Part shown: piece by piece, positions 33,718 through 41,903 of the stretch
How positions within the stretch are numbered: position 1 is the first letter of the stretch
Layout: each line of letters begins with the position of its first letter
From: CAZRXG01 sp964603985
Lineage (GTDB): Bacteria; Chloroflexota; Anaerolineae; Aggregatilineales; UBA3940
Length of the DNA: 64,000 nt
Direction: 5' to 3'
NCBI GenBank assembly: GCA_964603985.1
Contig: CAZRXG010000011.1
Coordinates: 49,863-113,862 of the forward strand
Notes under the pieces: generated by a model
Database searches by the model: none
Seen by the model: the letters and a program-made list of their open reading frames with translations, nothing else
Told to the model about the DNA's origin: nothing
Program-made: the position numbers and the translations under genes

Positions 33718-35175
33718 ATGGGCAAATTCCACGCAAAACTGGCCGTGTTGTTGTTTGTCGCTGTGCTGCTGGCTGCGCAGAGCCTGTCGCCCGCGCTGGC
33801 GCAGGACGACGATCCACAGCCGGTTGTCTACGCCGTCATGTTCTACTCGCCGACCTGCGCACACTGCCACAAAGTCATGACCGAGGACTACCCTAAGATG
33901 CACGAGGAGTTCGGCGATCAGTTCGTGATCCTGTTCATCGACGCCAGCACGCCGACGGGCAACCAGCTCTTCAACGACGGCTGCGATGCCTACGACATCC
34001 CCTCGGAGGGCCGGGGCGTCCCCATGATGTTCCTGGGCGAGCACGTGCTGGTCGGCGACATCGATATTCCCGAAACCGCGCCTGTCCTGGTCCGTGAGGG
34101 ACTGGAGGAGGGCGGCATCGGCTATCCGAATATTCCCGGCATCGGGCCGATCTTCGAGACGGCCTTCGCGTCGGCGACCCAACAGGCATTGGAGATTCAG
34201 CAGACGCAGGCTGCCCAACCCACGTCGTCTGAAGCCACCCCTGAGGCCCCCGCTGCCACCGAGGAAAATCCGGCCGTTGCAGAGGCTGGCGGCGGGCAGT
34301 CACCGTCCGGCACCGGGATGGATGCCCCCGGCGCGGACACATTCGTCAAACCTGCTCTATCCGAGCGCCTGGCCCACGATCCTATCGCCAATACGCTGGC
34401 GATTGGCGTCCTGCTGGGGCTGGTGGTCAGCGCGGGTGGCCTCACCGTGAACGGCTTCGGCAGCCTCGACGCGTCTGAGCAGGAGCCGCCGTCCTGGCTG
34501 TCCGGCGAGACCGTCTGGCGAATCTCGCTGCTGACGGCCCTGCTCGCACTGGGCCTGTCGATCACGTTGTTGTTTCAGCCGGCCGGTGGCCCGCTCGCCA
34601 TGCCAATGGCGCTTGGTGCTATGCTGAGCCTGCTGGCCGCCGTCATCGGTATGCTGAACGCCCGCAGCGCGCCCAAGACACCCTCGCGCCGTGGCCGTCG
34701 CAGCCGCCGCAGCCGCCGCGTCAGGCGCGACACCGCTCTGCCCGCCTGGCTGCTGCCTGTGGTCGCGGTCGGCGGGCTGATGGTTGCCGTGTACCTCTCC
34801 TACGTCGAAATTCGCCAGGTTGAGGCGACCTGTGGCGCGGTCGGCGACTGCAACACCGTGCAGAGCAGCAAGTACGCCCGCCTGTTCGGTGTGCTTCCCA
34901 TTGGAGTGCTGGGCATGATCGGCTACGTCGCCATCCTGCTCGCCTGGACGCTCAGCCACCTCGAAGACGACAGATTGGGCAACTTCGCCCATGTCGCCCT
35001 GCTGGGCATGACTCTGTTCGGCGTGGTCTTCTCGACCTACCTCACCTTCCTGGAGCCGTTCGTCATTGGCGCAACCTGCATCTGGTGCCTGACCTCGGCA
35101 GTTAACATGGCGCTGCTCTGGTGGTTGGAGGCACCGGCGGGCTGGCGTGCGCTGCGGAGTTTGACCGGGGGGTGA
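33718..35175 (+). CDS. Thioredoxin-VKOR fusion, disulfide-bond formation protein
   Basis: 485 residues. A signal peptide (1-28) precedes an exported thioredoxin-like domain with CAHC (Cys47, Cys50) in FYSPTCAHCHKVM. A Ser/Ala/Pro linker leads to about seven membrane helices forming a VKOR domain: Cys372/Cys378 in CGAVGDCNTVQSSKYA and the quinone-side CIWC (Cys454, Cys457). In this family VKOR reoxidises the thioredoxin partner, passing electrons to quinone, so it makes disulfides outside. The order Trx-VKOR is the reverse of the common VKOR-Trx fusions. GGAGGAAAC precedes the ATG. Confidence 0.93.
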   Translation: MGKFHAKLAVLLFVAVLLAAQSLSPALAQDDDPQPVVYAVMFYSPTCAHCHKVMTEDYPKMHEEFGDQFVILFIDASTPTGNQLFNDGCDAYDIPSEGRGVPMMFLGEHVLVGDIDIPETAPVLVREGLEEGGIGYPNIPGIGPIFETAFASATQQALEIQQTQAAQPTSSEATPEAPAATEENPAVAEAGGGQSPSGTGMDAPGADTFVKPALSERLAHDPIANTLAIGVLLGLVVSAGGLTVNGFGSLDASEQEPPSWLSGETVWRISLLTALLALGLSITLLFQPAGGPLAMPMALGAMLSLLAAVIGMLNARSAPKTPSRRGRRSRRSRRVRRDTALPAWLLPVVAVGGLMVAVYLSYVEIRQVEATCGAVGDCNTVQSSKYARLFGVLPIGVLGMIGYVAILLAWTLSHLEDDRLGNFAHVALLGMTLFGVVFSTYLTFLEPFVIGATCIWCLTSAVNMALLWWLEAPAGWRALRSLTGG

Positions 35176-35819
35176 AGCGCCTGCGCCTGAAGCCCTACGC
35201 CGATCAGCGCGAATCCTGGCCCGACCGGGGCCGGGTGCTCCTTGCCCAGTACGACGACCAGACGGTCGTCGTCTACCAGGCCTATCCGCCCCCGATCGGG
35301 CACTACGCCGCGCGGCACGGGCACCTCGGCGGACCGGGCTTCAGCTTTGACCGCATGAGTTGGATCAAGCCCGGCTTCTTGTGGACGATGTACCGCTCCG
35401 GCTGGGCCGGTAAGCCCGGCCAGGAGGTCATCCTCGCCATCTGGCTTCAGCGCCCCGCCTTCGACGTCATCCTGAGTCAGGCCGTCCATTCACGCTACCT
35501 CCCCCAGGTCTACGGAAGCGAAGACGCCTGGAAGCGGGCGCTGCACGAGTCCGACGTGCGCCTCCAGTGGGACCCCGATCACCCGCCGCACGGCCCCAAG
35601 CTGCGCCGCCGCGCCATCCAGCTTGGCCTGGGCGGTGAAACGCTGCACCGCTACGCCCAGGAGTGGATTACCCACGTCGAGGACATCACCGCCCTCGTCC
35701 ACGAACAGGCCCGGTTCCGCCGCGAGCCTGACTTCCTGCTCACGCCCGCCGAGCGCATCTACCCCGTCAAAGACCCGGCGGTGGCCCGTCGGCTGGGCCT
35801 CGACAAGAGCACGGTGTAA
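35172..35819 (+). CDS. DUF4291 family protein
   Basis: 215 residues. VVVYQAYPPPIGHYAARHG, FDRMSWIKPGFLWTMYRSGW and QEVILAIWLQR are diagnostic for DUF4291, a uniformly ~200-residue family of unknown function. The GTG start at 35172 overlaps the TGA of the VKOR gene (GTGA), suggesting coupled translation, although a functional link is not obvious. Confidence 0.88.
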   Translation: MKRLRLKPYADQRESWPDRGRVLLAQYDDQTVVVYQAYPPPIGHYAARHGHLGGPGFSFDRMSWIKPGFLWTMYRSGWAGKPGQEVILAIWLQRPAFDVILSQAVHSRYLPQVYGSEDAWKRALHESDVRLQWDPDHPPHGPKLRRRAIQLGLGGETLHRYAQEWITHVEDITALVHEQARFRREPDFLLTPAERIYPVKDPAVARRLGLDKSTV

Positions 35820-35904
35820 GACTCGGCCCGAACAGGCCGGCGGGCCGCTCATCCCGGATTGCGTATCCGGCGTTGTTGGACTTTAATAGTGGGGGGATAT
35901 TGCG

Positions 35905-36840
35905 ATGGACGACAACGCTCGCTTTTCGTTTTTTATTGCCAGCGCCTGTCTGCTGTTCCTCGCGGCCTGCGGGGGAATTATTGGGGGCGGCAAGACCACC
36001 GGCCAGATCCCTGCCGCGCCGCCGGTGCCTACCGTGACTCTGGCACCGACCAACCCCCCGCCCACACCGGCCCCGCCCACCGAGACCCCGGTCCCTGTGA
36101 CCATCGAGGTTCCCACCGTCGAGGTGCCCACCTACGACCCGGTCGTTCTGGCGCTGATCGCCGCGCTCAACGAGTGGCGCATCAGCACCGGCCTGTGGCC
36201 CCTGCGCCCCAATAAGATGCTGGAGCAGATGGCCGTCGCCCAGGCCGAGTACGTGCTCTCGCTGCCGGAGATCCCTGACGGCGGCGAGATCCACACCGGC
36301 CCCGGCGGCGAAAATCCCCGCCAGCGCGCCGTCGAATACGGCTGGCCCTACTACGGCACGTCCGACCGTGTAGCCGTCACCGAGATCGCCTACGTGGGTG
36401 CCGGGGAGGACGCGGCGTTGCTGTTCTGGGAAAGCTCGTCCATTCACAGACAATCGGCGCTCAGCGCGGCCTACCGCGAGATCGGCGTGGCGGCCCTGCC
36501 GCACCCCTATGGCTTTCTGTATATTGCCGTGCTGGGTGCGCGCCCCAACGTCTTGCCCGTGCTGATCGACCCGGTCGAGAGCCAGCTTTATCTCTCGACC
36601 GAGCGCTACGAGTATGCCGCCACCGGCGGTGGGATTCAGGAGGTGGTGCAGGTACAGGTGCTCCCGTCGGCTGAGGGCCCGGTGGACGATGCGGCCTGGA
36701 CGCCCTGGACGCTCACCCTCCCCGCCCCCGAAGGGCTTGGCGTGCCGTTCTACGTCGTCTATTCCGACGGCATCAACCAGGTGAACACCGAGGTGAACCC
36801 GGCTGTCGACGTGGCGTGGCTGCCTTCCAACCTGCCCTGA
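35905..36840 (+). CDS. CAP (SCP/PR1)-domain lipoprotein
   Basis: 311 residues. Signal and lipobox (LLFLAACG) with a Pro/Thr linker (about 35-75) precede a CAP domain: IAALNEWRISTGLWPLRPN, MLEQMAVAQAEYVLS, ENPRQRAVEYGW, LFWESSSIHRQS and AYREIGVAALPH. The His/Glu pair of the CAP cavity is partly seen (EIH at about 132, ESSSIHR). Role unknown; bacterial CAP proteins bind lipids or glycans at the surface. A heptamer repeat array starts right after the stop. Confidence 0.85.
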   Translation: MDDNARFSFFIASACLLFLAACGGIIGGGKTTGQIPAAPPVPTVTLAPTNPPPTPAPPTETPVPVTIEVPTVEVPTYDPVVLALIAALNEWRISTGLWPLRPNKMLEQMAVAQAEYVLSLPEIPDGGEIHTGPGGENPRQRAVEYGWPYYGTSDRVAVTEIAYVGAGEDAALLFWESSSIHRQSALSAAYREIGVAALPHPYGFLYIAVLGARPNVLPVLIDPVESQLYLSTERYEYAATGGGIQEVVQVQVLPSAEGPVDDAAWTPWTLTLPAPEGLGVPFYVVYSDGINQVNTEVNPAVDVAWLPSNLP

Positions 36841-36842
36841 GA

Positions 36843-36902
36843 CGCTGACCGGCTGACTGCTGACCGGCTGACCGCTGATAGCTGACAGGCTGATCACTGA
36901 TG
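36843..36902 (+). repeat. Degenerate heptamer repeat array A
   Basis: About eight units close to GGCTGAC/AGCTGAT, beginning just after a stop codon. The start codon of the next gene (ATG, 36900) lies in the last unit. Confidence 0.8.
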
Positions 36903-37688
36903 ACTGTTAACGTTGATTTCACGTCCGCGCCCGGCCCCGAATGGCAGCGCCTTGTCCTGTCCGGCAGTGCCGTCGAGCACACCGGAGCAGGGTGGCGCTT
37001 CGTCAACCGGCCCACCCCCGCCGGGACATATACCGACGCCCAGGTTGACGACTACCAGGGCCTCAAGCGCCGCGCGTTCCGCTGGCGTCCGCCCCTCACG
37101 CTGACCGTGCGCGCCCGCTTCTCGCACCCCGTCGGCGAGCTGGTCGGCACGGCGGGCTTTGGCTTCTGGAACGACCCCTTCCTGATGACCGGTGCGCGCA
37201 TGCCAGCCCTGCCGCGCGCCGTCTGGTTCTTCCACGCCTCGCCCCCCTCCGACATGCGGCTTGCCCTCGACATACCCGGTCACGGCTGGAAGGCGGCTAC
37301 GATTGACGCCATCCGGCTGCCCTTCTTCCTGCTGGCCCCCACTGCGCCGCTCGCCGTCCCCCTGATGAACGTCCGCCCCCTCTACCGGGCGCTGTGGCCG
37401 GTCGCCCAGCGCGCCGTCGGCGTCTGCGAGGCGCCGATCGACGCGCCGCTGACCGGTTGGCACACCTACCGGCTGGAGTGGGGCGAGCGCTGCGCGCGCT
37501 TCACCGTCGATGATCACACCGTGCTCGCCTGCGACACGGCCCCGCGCGGCCCGCTCGGCTTCGTGATGTGGATCGACAACCAGGCCATGATCGCCACTCC
37601 CTGGGGCCGCTTCGGCTGGCGGGCGCTCGACGTGCCGCGCCGCCAGTGGATGGAGGTCGAGTGCCTGGAGATCGCCCCCAGCGCGTGA
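36900..37688 (+). CDS. Concanavalin A-like (GH16/lectin-fold) protein
   Basis: 262 residues without a signal peptide. The strand pattern LTVRARFSHPVGELVGTAGFGFWND, GWHTYRLEWGERCARFTVDDHTV and GPLGFVMWIDNQAMIA fits a jelly-roll like GH16, but the catalytic ExDxE motif of GH16 is not visible, so a binding or unknown role is likelier. The ATG sits inside the upstream repeat array and has no clear ribosome site. Confidence 0.7.
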   Translation: MTVNVDFTSAPGPEWQRLVLSGSAVEHTGAGWRFVNRPTPAGTYTDAQVDDYQGLKRRAFRWRPPLTLTVRARFSHPVGELVGTAGFGFWNDPFLMTGARMPALPRAVWFFHASPPSDMRLALDIPGHGWKAATIDAIRLPFFLLAPTAPLAVPLMNVRPLYRALWPVAQRAVGVCEAPIDAPLTGWHTYRLEWGERCARFTVDDHTVLACDTAPRGPLGFVMWIDNQAMIATPWGRFGWRALDVPRRQWMEVECLEIAPSA

Positions 37689-37697
37689 GCCGGCAAT

Positions 37698-37726
37698 AAA
37701 AAAACCCGGCCTCCGCGAAGCCGGGG
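37698..37726 (-). terminator. Rho-independent terminator of the three-repeat lipoprotein gene
   Basis: On the minus strand CCCGGC pairs with GCCGGG (37705-37710, 37720-37725) and seven T follow. Confidence 0.8.
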
Positions 37727-37751
37727 TATGGCGGTCGTTTCTAGATCGCCC

Positions 37752-38681
37752 TCAATCGGTGATCGTCCAGGTGTATTCCACCGTGACATCCGCGTCCCGT
37801 TGTTCGACGTTCGCTCCTCCGCACGACTCTACCCGCAGGTCGTAGACCCCCGGCGTGATGTCGGTCACCGTGAAGTCGGCCCCGCTGGGCACCGTCTGGT
37901 CACCCAACTGGTCGGGTCCCCAGTTGTCGCTGCCGGCAGGCGAGATGTACAGGTGGCACAATTCCACGCTGCTCCGGTTCTCCAGGATCAGTTTGGCCGT
38001 TTCGTCCCCCGTCCCCGTGATCGTCCACGTGTACCTGATCTGGATGTCGGCATCTAGCTGCTCGGCGCTCTGTCCCTCGCACGACTCGACCCGCAGATCG
38101 TACGTCCCCGGCGGGATGTCGGTTACCGTGTGGTCCTCCCCACTGGCGACCATATGGTCGCCGAGCTGGTCTTCACCCCATCCGGTGCTGGAGTCGGGCA
38201 CGATGTACAGGTAGCAGATCGTCAGCCCGCTCCGGTTCTCCAGGACCAGTTCGGCTCCCGGCTGCTCGCCGAGGGTCCACGTAAAGTCCAGCGCGCCCAG
38301 CTTGACGCCGTCGTTGCGGGCCACAACGTCGCCATTGCAGTCCTCGGCCTTAATGTCGTATGCAGCCGGTGGGATGTCGGTGATGGTGAACGTGTCGCCC
38401 GGCGCGATCACGTTGCCCTCGCCCAGTTGCTCCGGCCCCCAGTCCCCGGTGTCGGCTGGCGAGATGTAGACGAAGCAGATCGGCTCTTCCGTGTAGTTGG
38501 CGATGTCCAGGCTGCCCCCCTCGACTTCGGGCTCCTCCGGCACCGGCGTCGGGGGCGGCGCTTCGGTCGGAACCGCGGTTGGCTCTTCCGTGCTGCCCAG
38601 GCACGCCAGCGACGCCAGTACCAGCATGACAACCACTACCCACACCAGGTTTCGATTACGCACAAACAACAGGTTACGCAT
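37752..38681 (-). CDS. Lipoprotein with three tandem two-Cys beta domains (shared with next-door kinase)
   Basis: 309 residues. Signal and lipobox LASLAC (Cys27), Pro/Thr/Glu linker, then three ~83-residue repeats (about 56-140, 142-225, 228-309). Each has a strand with IC(Y/F)(L/V)YI, a WGxDQLG turn, a DIPPGTYDLR strand, a second Cys (ESC or EDC) and a closing (F/Y)TW strand. The two Cys per repeat suggest a disulfide outside the cell. The same domain occurs twice at the C-terminus of the kinase just upstream (38950-40644). Start 38681, AGAGAGGAAAA ahead. Confidence 0.88.
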   Translation of the reverse strand: MRNLLFVRNRNLVWVVVVMLVLASLACLGSTEEPTAVPTEAPPPTPVPEEPEVEGGSLDIANYTEEPICFVYISPADTGDWGPEQLGEGNVIAPGDTFTITDIPPAAYDIKAEDCNGDVVARNDGVKLGALDFTWTLGEQPGAELVLENRSGLTICYLYIVPDSSTGWGEDQLGDHMVASGEDHTVTDIPPGTYDLRVESCEGQSAEQLDADIQIRYTWTITGTGDETAKLILENRSSVELCHLYISPAGSDNWGPDQLGDQTVPSGADFTVTDITPGVYDLRVESCGGANVEQRDADVTVEYTWTITD

Positions 38682-38847
38682 GATTTTCCTCTCTCGCTTG
38701 AAATACATTAACGCACACCATCACAAATCAACTGGACAGCCTCGTGGGGGCTGGCAACCACTCCCCGCCCGGAGGGCCTTTTCCCCGGTTTTGCTCATTA
38801 TAGTTGTCGCCCGGCGTCGTGCAACTGCAACGCAGGGGCACGGTAGT

Positions 38848-38880
38848 AAATCTGCGTAATCCGCGTAATCTGCGGCCTGA
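38848..38880. repeat. Dispersed 33-nt intergenic repeat, copy 2
   Basis: AAATCTGCGTAATCCGCGTA then ATCTGCGGCCTGA, in opposite orientation to the copy at 11360-11393 and nearly identical. Confidence 0.75.
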
Positions 38881-38894
38881 AACCCCTGATGACG

Positions 38895-38922
38895 AAAAGC
38901 GGCACGCCCGGAGACGTGCCGC
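38895..38922 (-). terminator. Rho-independent terminator of the kinase gene
   Basis: On the minus strand GCGGCACG pairs with CGTGCCGC over an 8-nt loop, followed by TTTTCG. It lies 28 nt past the kinase stop. Confidence 0.75.
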
Positions 38923-38949
38923 CACTTTCCACTTTCAGCCGGGCAGCTC

Positions 38950-40644
38950 TCAGTCGTTGATCGTCCACGTGAACTCGGTCTCGATCTCCGCGTCTTGCTG
39001 CTCGGCGCTCTTCCCTTCGCACGACTCGGCCCGCAGGTCGTACGTCCCCGGCGGGATGTCGGTCAGCGTGAAGTCCTCCCCACTGGCTACCACCTTGTCC
39101 TCCCCAAGCTGATCAGGCCCCCACCCGTCGCTTGAGTCGGGCGTGATGTACAGGTAGCAGATCGCCAGGCTGGACCGGTTCTCCAGGATCAGTTTGGCCC
39201 CTTCGACCCCGCTGATGGCCCACGTGAAATCCCCCACCTCCAGCTCGACCCCGTACTTGCGTGACACGGTCTCGTGGTTGCAATCTTCGGCCTGTAGGTC
39301 GTAGGTGTCCGGCGGGATGCCGGTCAGCGTGAAGCTGCCGCCCGCTGCGATCACCCGGTTCTCGCCCAACTGCTCTTCGCCCCAGTCCTTGGCGTCGCTC
39401 GGCGCGATGTAGACGAAGCAGATCGCGTCATCCGAGTTGTTGACGATCTTCACGTTCACCCCGGTCGGCGCGACTTCGGTCGGCGTGCCGGGCGTCGGCG
39501 TGAGGTCGGTGCCGATCTGGTTCCCCAACCAGACCAGCCCGATGCACAGGCCGATCAACGCCACGATCCCCGCCACGAAGCCTAGCGCCATCGGGCGGCA
39601 GGCACGCTTCTTCTCCGGCACGGGCATGGGCACGACCTCCGGCGTGGGCGCAGGCGGCGCCGTTGCCGGAGGGGAGGGCGCTTTGACCTCCGGGGCGGGA
39701 GAGGGCTGCGGGGTGGACGGGACGGGCTGTGTCAGGCGGGGGGGCGCTTCGTCCGGCGCTTTGGCAGGCCACGCGATGGCTTCCGTCTTCGGCTCGCCGT
39801 AAACGGCTTCTTCCAGGTCGGCGGCCAGCACCCCGGCACTTGGGTGGCGCTCTGCCGGGTCTTTAGCCATCGCCTTGCGGATCACGTCCGATACCCCCGC
39901 CGGGAGTTCGGACCGTGCGTGCCGCACGTCGGGCACCGGGTCGGTGACGTGCGCCAGCATCACCCGGATTGGCGTCTCCCCCCGGTAAGGAAGCTCGCCG
40001 GTCAGCATCTGGTAAAGCGTCACGCCCAGCGCGTAGATGTCAACCGCCGGAGTGATGTCCTTTTGCTCGCCCATCTCCGGGGCCATGTAGCTCGGCGTCC
40101 CGATGATCGCGCTGCCGGTCAGTTCAGCCGTCGCCTCGCTGATCTTGGCGATGCCGAAGTCGGCCATGTAGGCGTTGCCTGCGCTGTCCAGCAGCACGTT
40201 GCTCGGCTTGAAGTCGCGGTGGATGACGCCGTTGTTGTGCGCGTGGTCGAGCGCCTCCGCCACCTGTTCCACGATGCGGACGGTGTCTTTGACCTCCATC
40301 GGCCCCTGGGCAATGCGTTCCGCCAGCGTCCCGCCGGGCATGTAGGCCATCGCGATGTAGGGGATTCCCTCAAGCTGGCCGTAGTCAAAGATGGGCAGCA
40401 CGCGCGGGTGCTGGAGGCGGGCGATCACCTGGACTTCCCGCAGGAAGCGTTCCAGGAACGTGGAATTGTGTAGCAGGTGAGGGGGCATGATCTTGAGCGC
40501 GACCTCGCGCCCGATGGACGTTTGCTCGGCGCGGTAGACGGTCGCCATGCCGCCGCGTCCCAGCATCTCGACGATCTTGTACGGGCCGAACGTGCGTCCG
40601 GTCAGGTCACCCGAAGCAAGGTCTTTGATGTTCTCGTCTGGCAT
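38950..40644 (-). CDS. Transmembrane PknB-type kinase with two two-Cys extracellular domains
   Basis: 564 residues. Kinase (about 18-280): GRGGMATV, Lys51, HRD 142-144, DFG 162-164, MAPE, all catalytic residues present. A Pro/Ala/Lys juxtamembrane region (about 290-350) is followed by one helix (352-374) and two ~83-residue domains (395-478, 481-564) with paired Cys. These replace the PASTA or other sensors usually found on such kinases and match the repeats of the neighbouring lipoprotein, suggesting a receptor-partner pair. First domain resembles lipoprotein repeat 1, second resembles repeats 2 and 3. Confidence 0.93.
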   Translation of the reverse strand: MPDENIKDLASGDLTGRTFGPYKIVEMLGRGGMATVYRAEQTSIGREVALKIMPPHLLHNSTFLERFLREVQVIARLQHPRVLPIFDYGQLEGIPYIAMAYMPGGTLAERIAQGPMEVKDTVRIVEQVAEALDHAHNNGVIHRDFKPSNVLLDSAGNAYMADFGIAKISEATAELTGSAIIGTPSYMAPEMGEQKDITPAVDIYALGVTLYQMLTGELPYRGETPIRVMLAHVTDPVPDVRHARSELPAGVSDVIRKAMAKDPAERHPSAGVLAADLEEAVYGEPKTEAIAWPAKAPDEAPPRLTQPVPSTPQPSPAPEVKAPSPPATAPPAPTPEVVPMPVPEKKRACRPMALGFVAGIVALIGLCIGLVWLGNQIGTDLTPTPGTPTEVAPTGVNVKIVNNSDDAICFVYIAPSDAKDWGEEQLGENRVIAAGGSFTLTGIPPDTYDLQAEDCNHETVSRKYGVELEVGDFTWAISGVEGAKLILENRSSLAICYLYITPDSSDGWGPDQLGEDKVVASGEDFTLTDIPPGTYDLRAESCEGKSAEQQDAEIETEFTWTIND

Positions 40645-40831
40645 GTTGGCAATCTCTCTTGTTCACCCAGGGCAGGCATCCCTGCTGCGTAGTTCGATAA
40701 GCCTAGTTTGCATTACTCCGTCCCCCCGCGCAAGTGCCTCTGCAAGAAGGGACGTCCTCACAAGCGCCCCATCAATCCGTGAGCAACCCCCGCAGCACAC
40801 CCCGGCCAGGATGGATTGGGCCGTCTGGCTG

Positions 40832-40892
40832 CTCCCCTCCCCCCAGCGCCGGCAGGCGCGGAATGTGGGGGAGGGGCCGGGGGTGGGGGGCA
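40832..40892. repeat. GC-rich inverted-repeat intergenic element, copy 2
   Basis: CCCCTCCCCC, an inner GCGCCGGCAGGCGC hairpin, GGGGGAGGGG and a GGGGGTGGGGGG end, the same layout as 33537-33612. Confidence 0.6.
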
Positions 40893-40900
40893 AACAATGA

Positions 40901-40930
40901 TCGGATCAATCCGTGAAATCCGTGGTTGAA
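40901..40930. repeat. Dispersed intergenic repeat, divergent copy 3
   Basis: GGATCAATCCGTGAAATCCG then TGGTTGAA, a looser relative of the 33-nt repeats at 11360 and 38848. Confidence 0.5.
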
Positions 40931-40937
40931 CCCCACC

Positions 40938-41849
40938 TCAACCATCCTCCGGCTCATCCTCACCGCCCAACGCATCCAGCGCAGCCGAGAGCCGGTCGGT
41001 CGTGGTGCGCCGCCGCGCACGCCGCGATGGGATCTGCTGGCTGACCCCTGCCACTGCCTCGGCCACTTTGCCCGCCGTCTCGTAGCGATCCGCCGCTTGC
41101 TTTGCCATCGCCCGGTTGATCACGACCGCGATGCCCGGCGGCAGGTCAGGCTTGAGTTTCAGGATGTCGGGCACCGGGTCCATGACGTGCTTCATGATCA
41201 GCCGGGGGATCGTGTCGGCGTGGAAGGGCCGCTCCCCGGCCAGCATCTCGAACAGCACCACGCCCAGCGAGTAGATGTCGCAGTGGTGGGTGATCGCCTC
41301 GTCGCCGTAGGCCTGCTCCGGGCTGATGTACGCGTAGCTCCCGACGATGCTCGTTCCGGTCAGGTCGGCCCGGTCGCCCGCCATCTTGACGATCCCGAAG
41401 TCGCCCAGGAAGGTGTTGCCGTTCTGGTCGAGCAGGATGTTGGCCGGTTTGATGTCGCGGTGGATAATGCCGCGCGCGTGCGCCTCGTCGAGCGCCGCGC
41501 AGATGCGCTTCAGGATCGCCGCCGCCTCGGAGACCGAGACCGGCCCCGATTCGTGCAGCCGCTTTTCGAGCGTCCCGCCCGGCATGTGGCGCATCACGAT
41601 GTACGGCTGCTGCTCGTGCTCGCCGAAGTCATAGACCGGCACGATGTAGGGGTGCTCCAGCGCGGCGATGGCTTCGGCTTCGCGCCGGAAGCGCATCAGG
41701 AATTCCGGCTCTGCGATCAGCGTGCCGGAGAGGATCTTGACCGCCACCTGGCGCTTCATGTAAGGGTCACGGGCCAGGTAAACGATTGCCATGCCGCCCC
41801 GCCCCAGTTCGCCCTCAACCTGGTAGCGACCGATTGTCTGCATACCCAT
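40938..41849 (-). CDS. Soluble PknB-type Ser/Thr protein kinase
   Basis: 303 residues, kinase domain only: GRGGMAIV loop, VAVKIL, HRDIKPAN, DFG, ISPE in place of APE. After the kinase a basic patch (SRRARRRTTTDRLSAALDAL) ends the protein. No membrane helix. It follows the next kinase gene by 54 nt, and both have the same basic-tail layout, which suggests tandem duplication. AGGAGA precedes the ATG. Confidence 0.92.
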   Translation of the reverse strand: MGMQTIGRYQVEGELGRGGMAIVYLARDPYMKRQVAVKILSGTLIAEPEFLMRFRREAEAIAALEHPYIVPVYDFGEHEQQPYIVMRHMPGGTLEKRLHESGPVSVSEAAAILKRICAALDEAHARGIIHRDIKPANILLDQNGNTFLGDFGIVKMAGDRADLTGTSIVGSYAYISPEQAYGDEAITHHCDIYSLGVVLFEMLAGERPFHADTIPRLIMKHVMDPVPDILKLKPDLPPGIAVVINRAMAKQAADRYETAGKVAEAVAGVSQQIPSRRARRRTTTDRLSAALDALGGEDEPEDG

Positions 41850-41903
41850 CCAAATAAATCTCCTGATTTACTCAAAGCGGCGTTCAGAGGTGCGCCGGGC
41901 CGC

